A stretch of 5,772 bases of DNA. Origin: Azoarcus sp. (GTDB lineage Bacteria > Pseudomonadota > Gammaproteobacteria > Burkholderiales > Rhodocyclaceae). The position numbers and the translations under genes were made by a program. The stretch spans positions 1 to 5,772 of the forward strand of contig JAIRLA010000091.1 in assembly GCA_031259795.1 (NCBI GenBank), given 5' to 3'. This document shows positions 5,491 to 5,772 of the stretch, one piece after another. Under the pieces are notes generated by a model, which worked only from the letters and a program-made list of their open reading frames with translations, did not search any database and was not told the origin of the DNA. Position 1 is the first letter of the stretch, and each line of letters begins with the position of its first letter.

Positions 5491-5772
5491 CAATCCAAGA
5501 GGATCAATGTAATTCAACGGATCTCCCCCCACATACCCATAAAGATTGATCCCGCCCTCCTCCTCAATCGGATCTCTGGAAAGCCACCGCCCACTTTGCG
5601 GCTCATAAACCCGATACTTCGTCAGATACAACCCGCTCGCCGCATGATACTGCATCCCCGCGTAGCCAAACTCCGGCAATTTCGCCGGGCTGTTGGTCAG
5701 CTTCCCATACGGATCGTAGTCGTAACTGGCGGTCACATTACCCTGTTGATCCAGCACATCCCGCACTGAACC
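5089..5772 (-). CDS. Rhs/YD-repeat protein, C-terminal part: core end plus unknown toxin-like tail (runs off right edge)
   Basis: The last 227 residues of a large Rhs protein are visible; its start lies beyond base 5772. Residues are counted from the Gly codon at the edge. The core is typical: GSVRDVLDQQGN, a YDYDPYG repeat, FGYAGMQYHAASGLYLTKYR, then YEPQSGRWLSRDPIEEEGG, LYGYVGGDPLNYIDPLGL. DPLGL (90-94, bases 5505-5491) is the conserved boundary where the Rhs shell releases its variable C-terminus. The 133-residue tail (95-227) matches no toxin family I recognise. It has a Gly/Pro-rich stretch (IPPGGHGATF), a His/Trp-rich centre (IGWSSTHTYNRLAAHSLFFT), FPNARGYQMGIDGAKKY, and ends in CPDDCVGN. 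In known systems the shell encapsulates a toxin delivered to neighbouring cells. GC falls from about 57% in the core (5581-5640) to 42% in the tail (5161-5220). Toxin activity is inferred from architecture. Confidence 0.92.
   Translation of the reverse strand, partial: GSVRDVLDQQGNVTASYDYDPYGKLTNSPAKLPEFGYAGMQYHAASGLYLTKYRVYEPQSGRWLSRDPIEEEGGINLYGYVGGDPLNYIDPLGLESLCQALNWILNNDPRFLNGSWFDPLKVSTEPIPPGGHGATFANFTHSDGKDYDIQYVQIGWSSTHTYNRLAAHSLFFTWMMVNALAGHKEYFAQDNIFPNARGYQMGIDGAKKYDSFGDYMKEICPDDCVGN

Overview
The window looks like part of a GC-rich proteobacterial chromosome, most likely a betaproteobacterium. This is inferred from about 65% GC in the left two thirds, a MATE transporter that resembles the Neisseria/enterobacterial NorM/MdtK type, a short helical protein of a kind I associate with betaproteobacteria, and the start of a PaaK-type phenylacetate-CoA ligase. 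No rRNA or tRNA gene is present to settle the question.

Left block (1-2534, minus strand). Three genes read leftwards: a MATE-family cation/drug antiporter, a membrane-anchored HELLH zincin-like protein of unknown role, and the first 43 codons of a phenylacetate-CoA ligase that runs off the left edge. The gaps are 42 and 114 bases, so co-transcription is possible. A 15-bp unit repeated three times lies directly in front of the ligase ribosome site.

Middle block (2535-4100). A 116- or 164-base GC-rich divergent intergenic region, depending on the MATE start, separates the MATE gene from a plus-strand gene for a four-TM membrane metallophosphoesterase. That gene converges, with 16 bases between, on a small minus-strand gene for a conserved-type helical protein of 94 residues.

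Repeat block (4101-4446). There is no gene here. It holds two near-identical 35-bp direct repeats, each a G/C-rich hairpin, flanked by imperfect 15-bp inverted arms of the type seen in dispersed intergenic repeats.

Right block (4447-5772, minus strand). Base composition drops sharply. The C-terminal end of an Rhs/YD-repeat protein enters from the right edge with the canonical core and its DPLGL boundary, followed by a variable tail of 133 residues that I do not recognise. Downstream on the same strand is an AT-rich orphan gene for a protein with three membrane helices and a predicted periplasmic domain. The arrangement (Rhs core, variable tail, small unrelated downstream gene, stepwise GC fall of about 57%, 42%, 33%) is the classic layout of a polymorphic toxin with its immunity gene. 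This tail/membrane-protein pair is the best candidate in the window for something undescribed.
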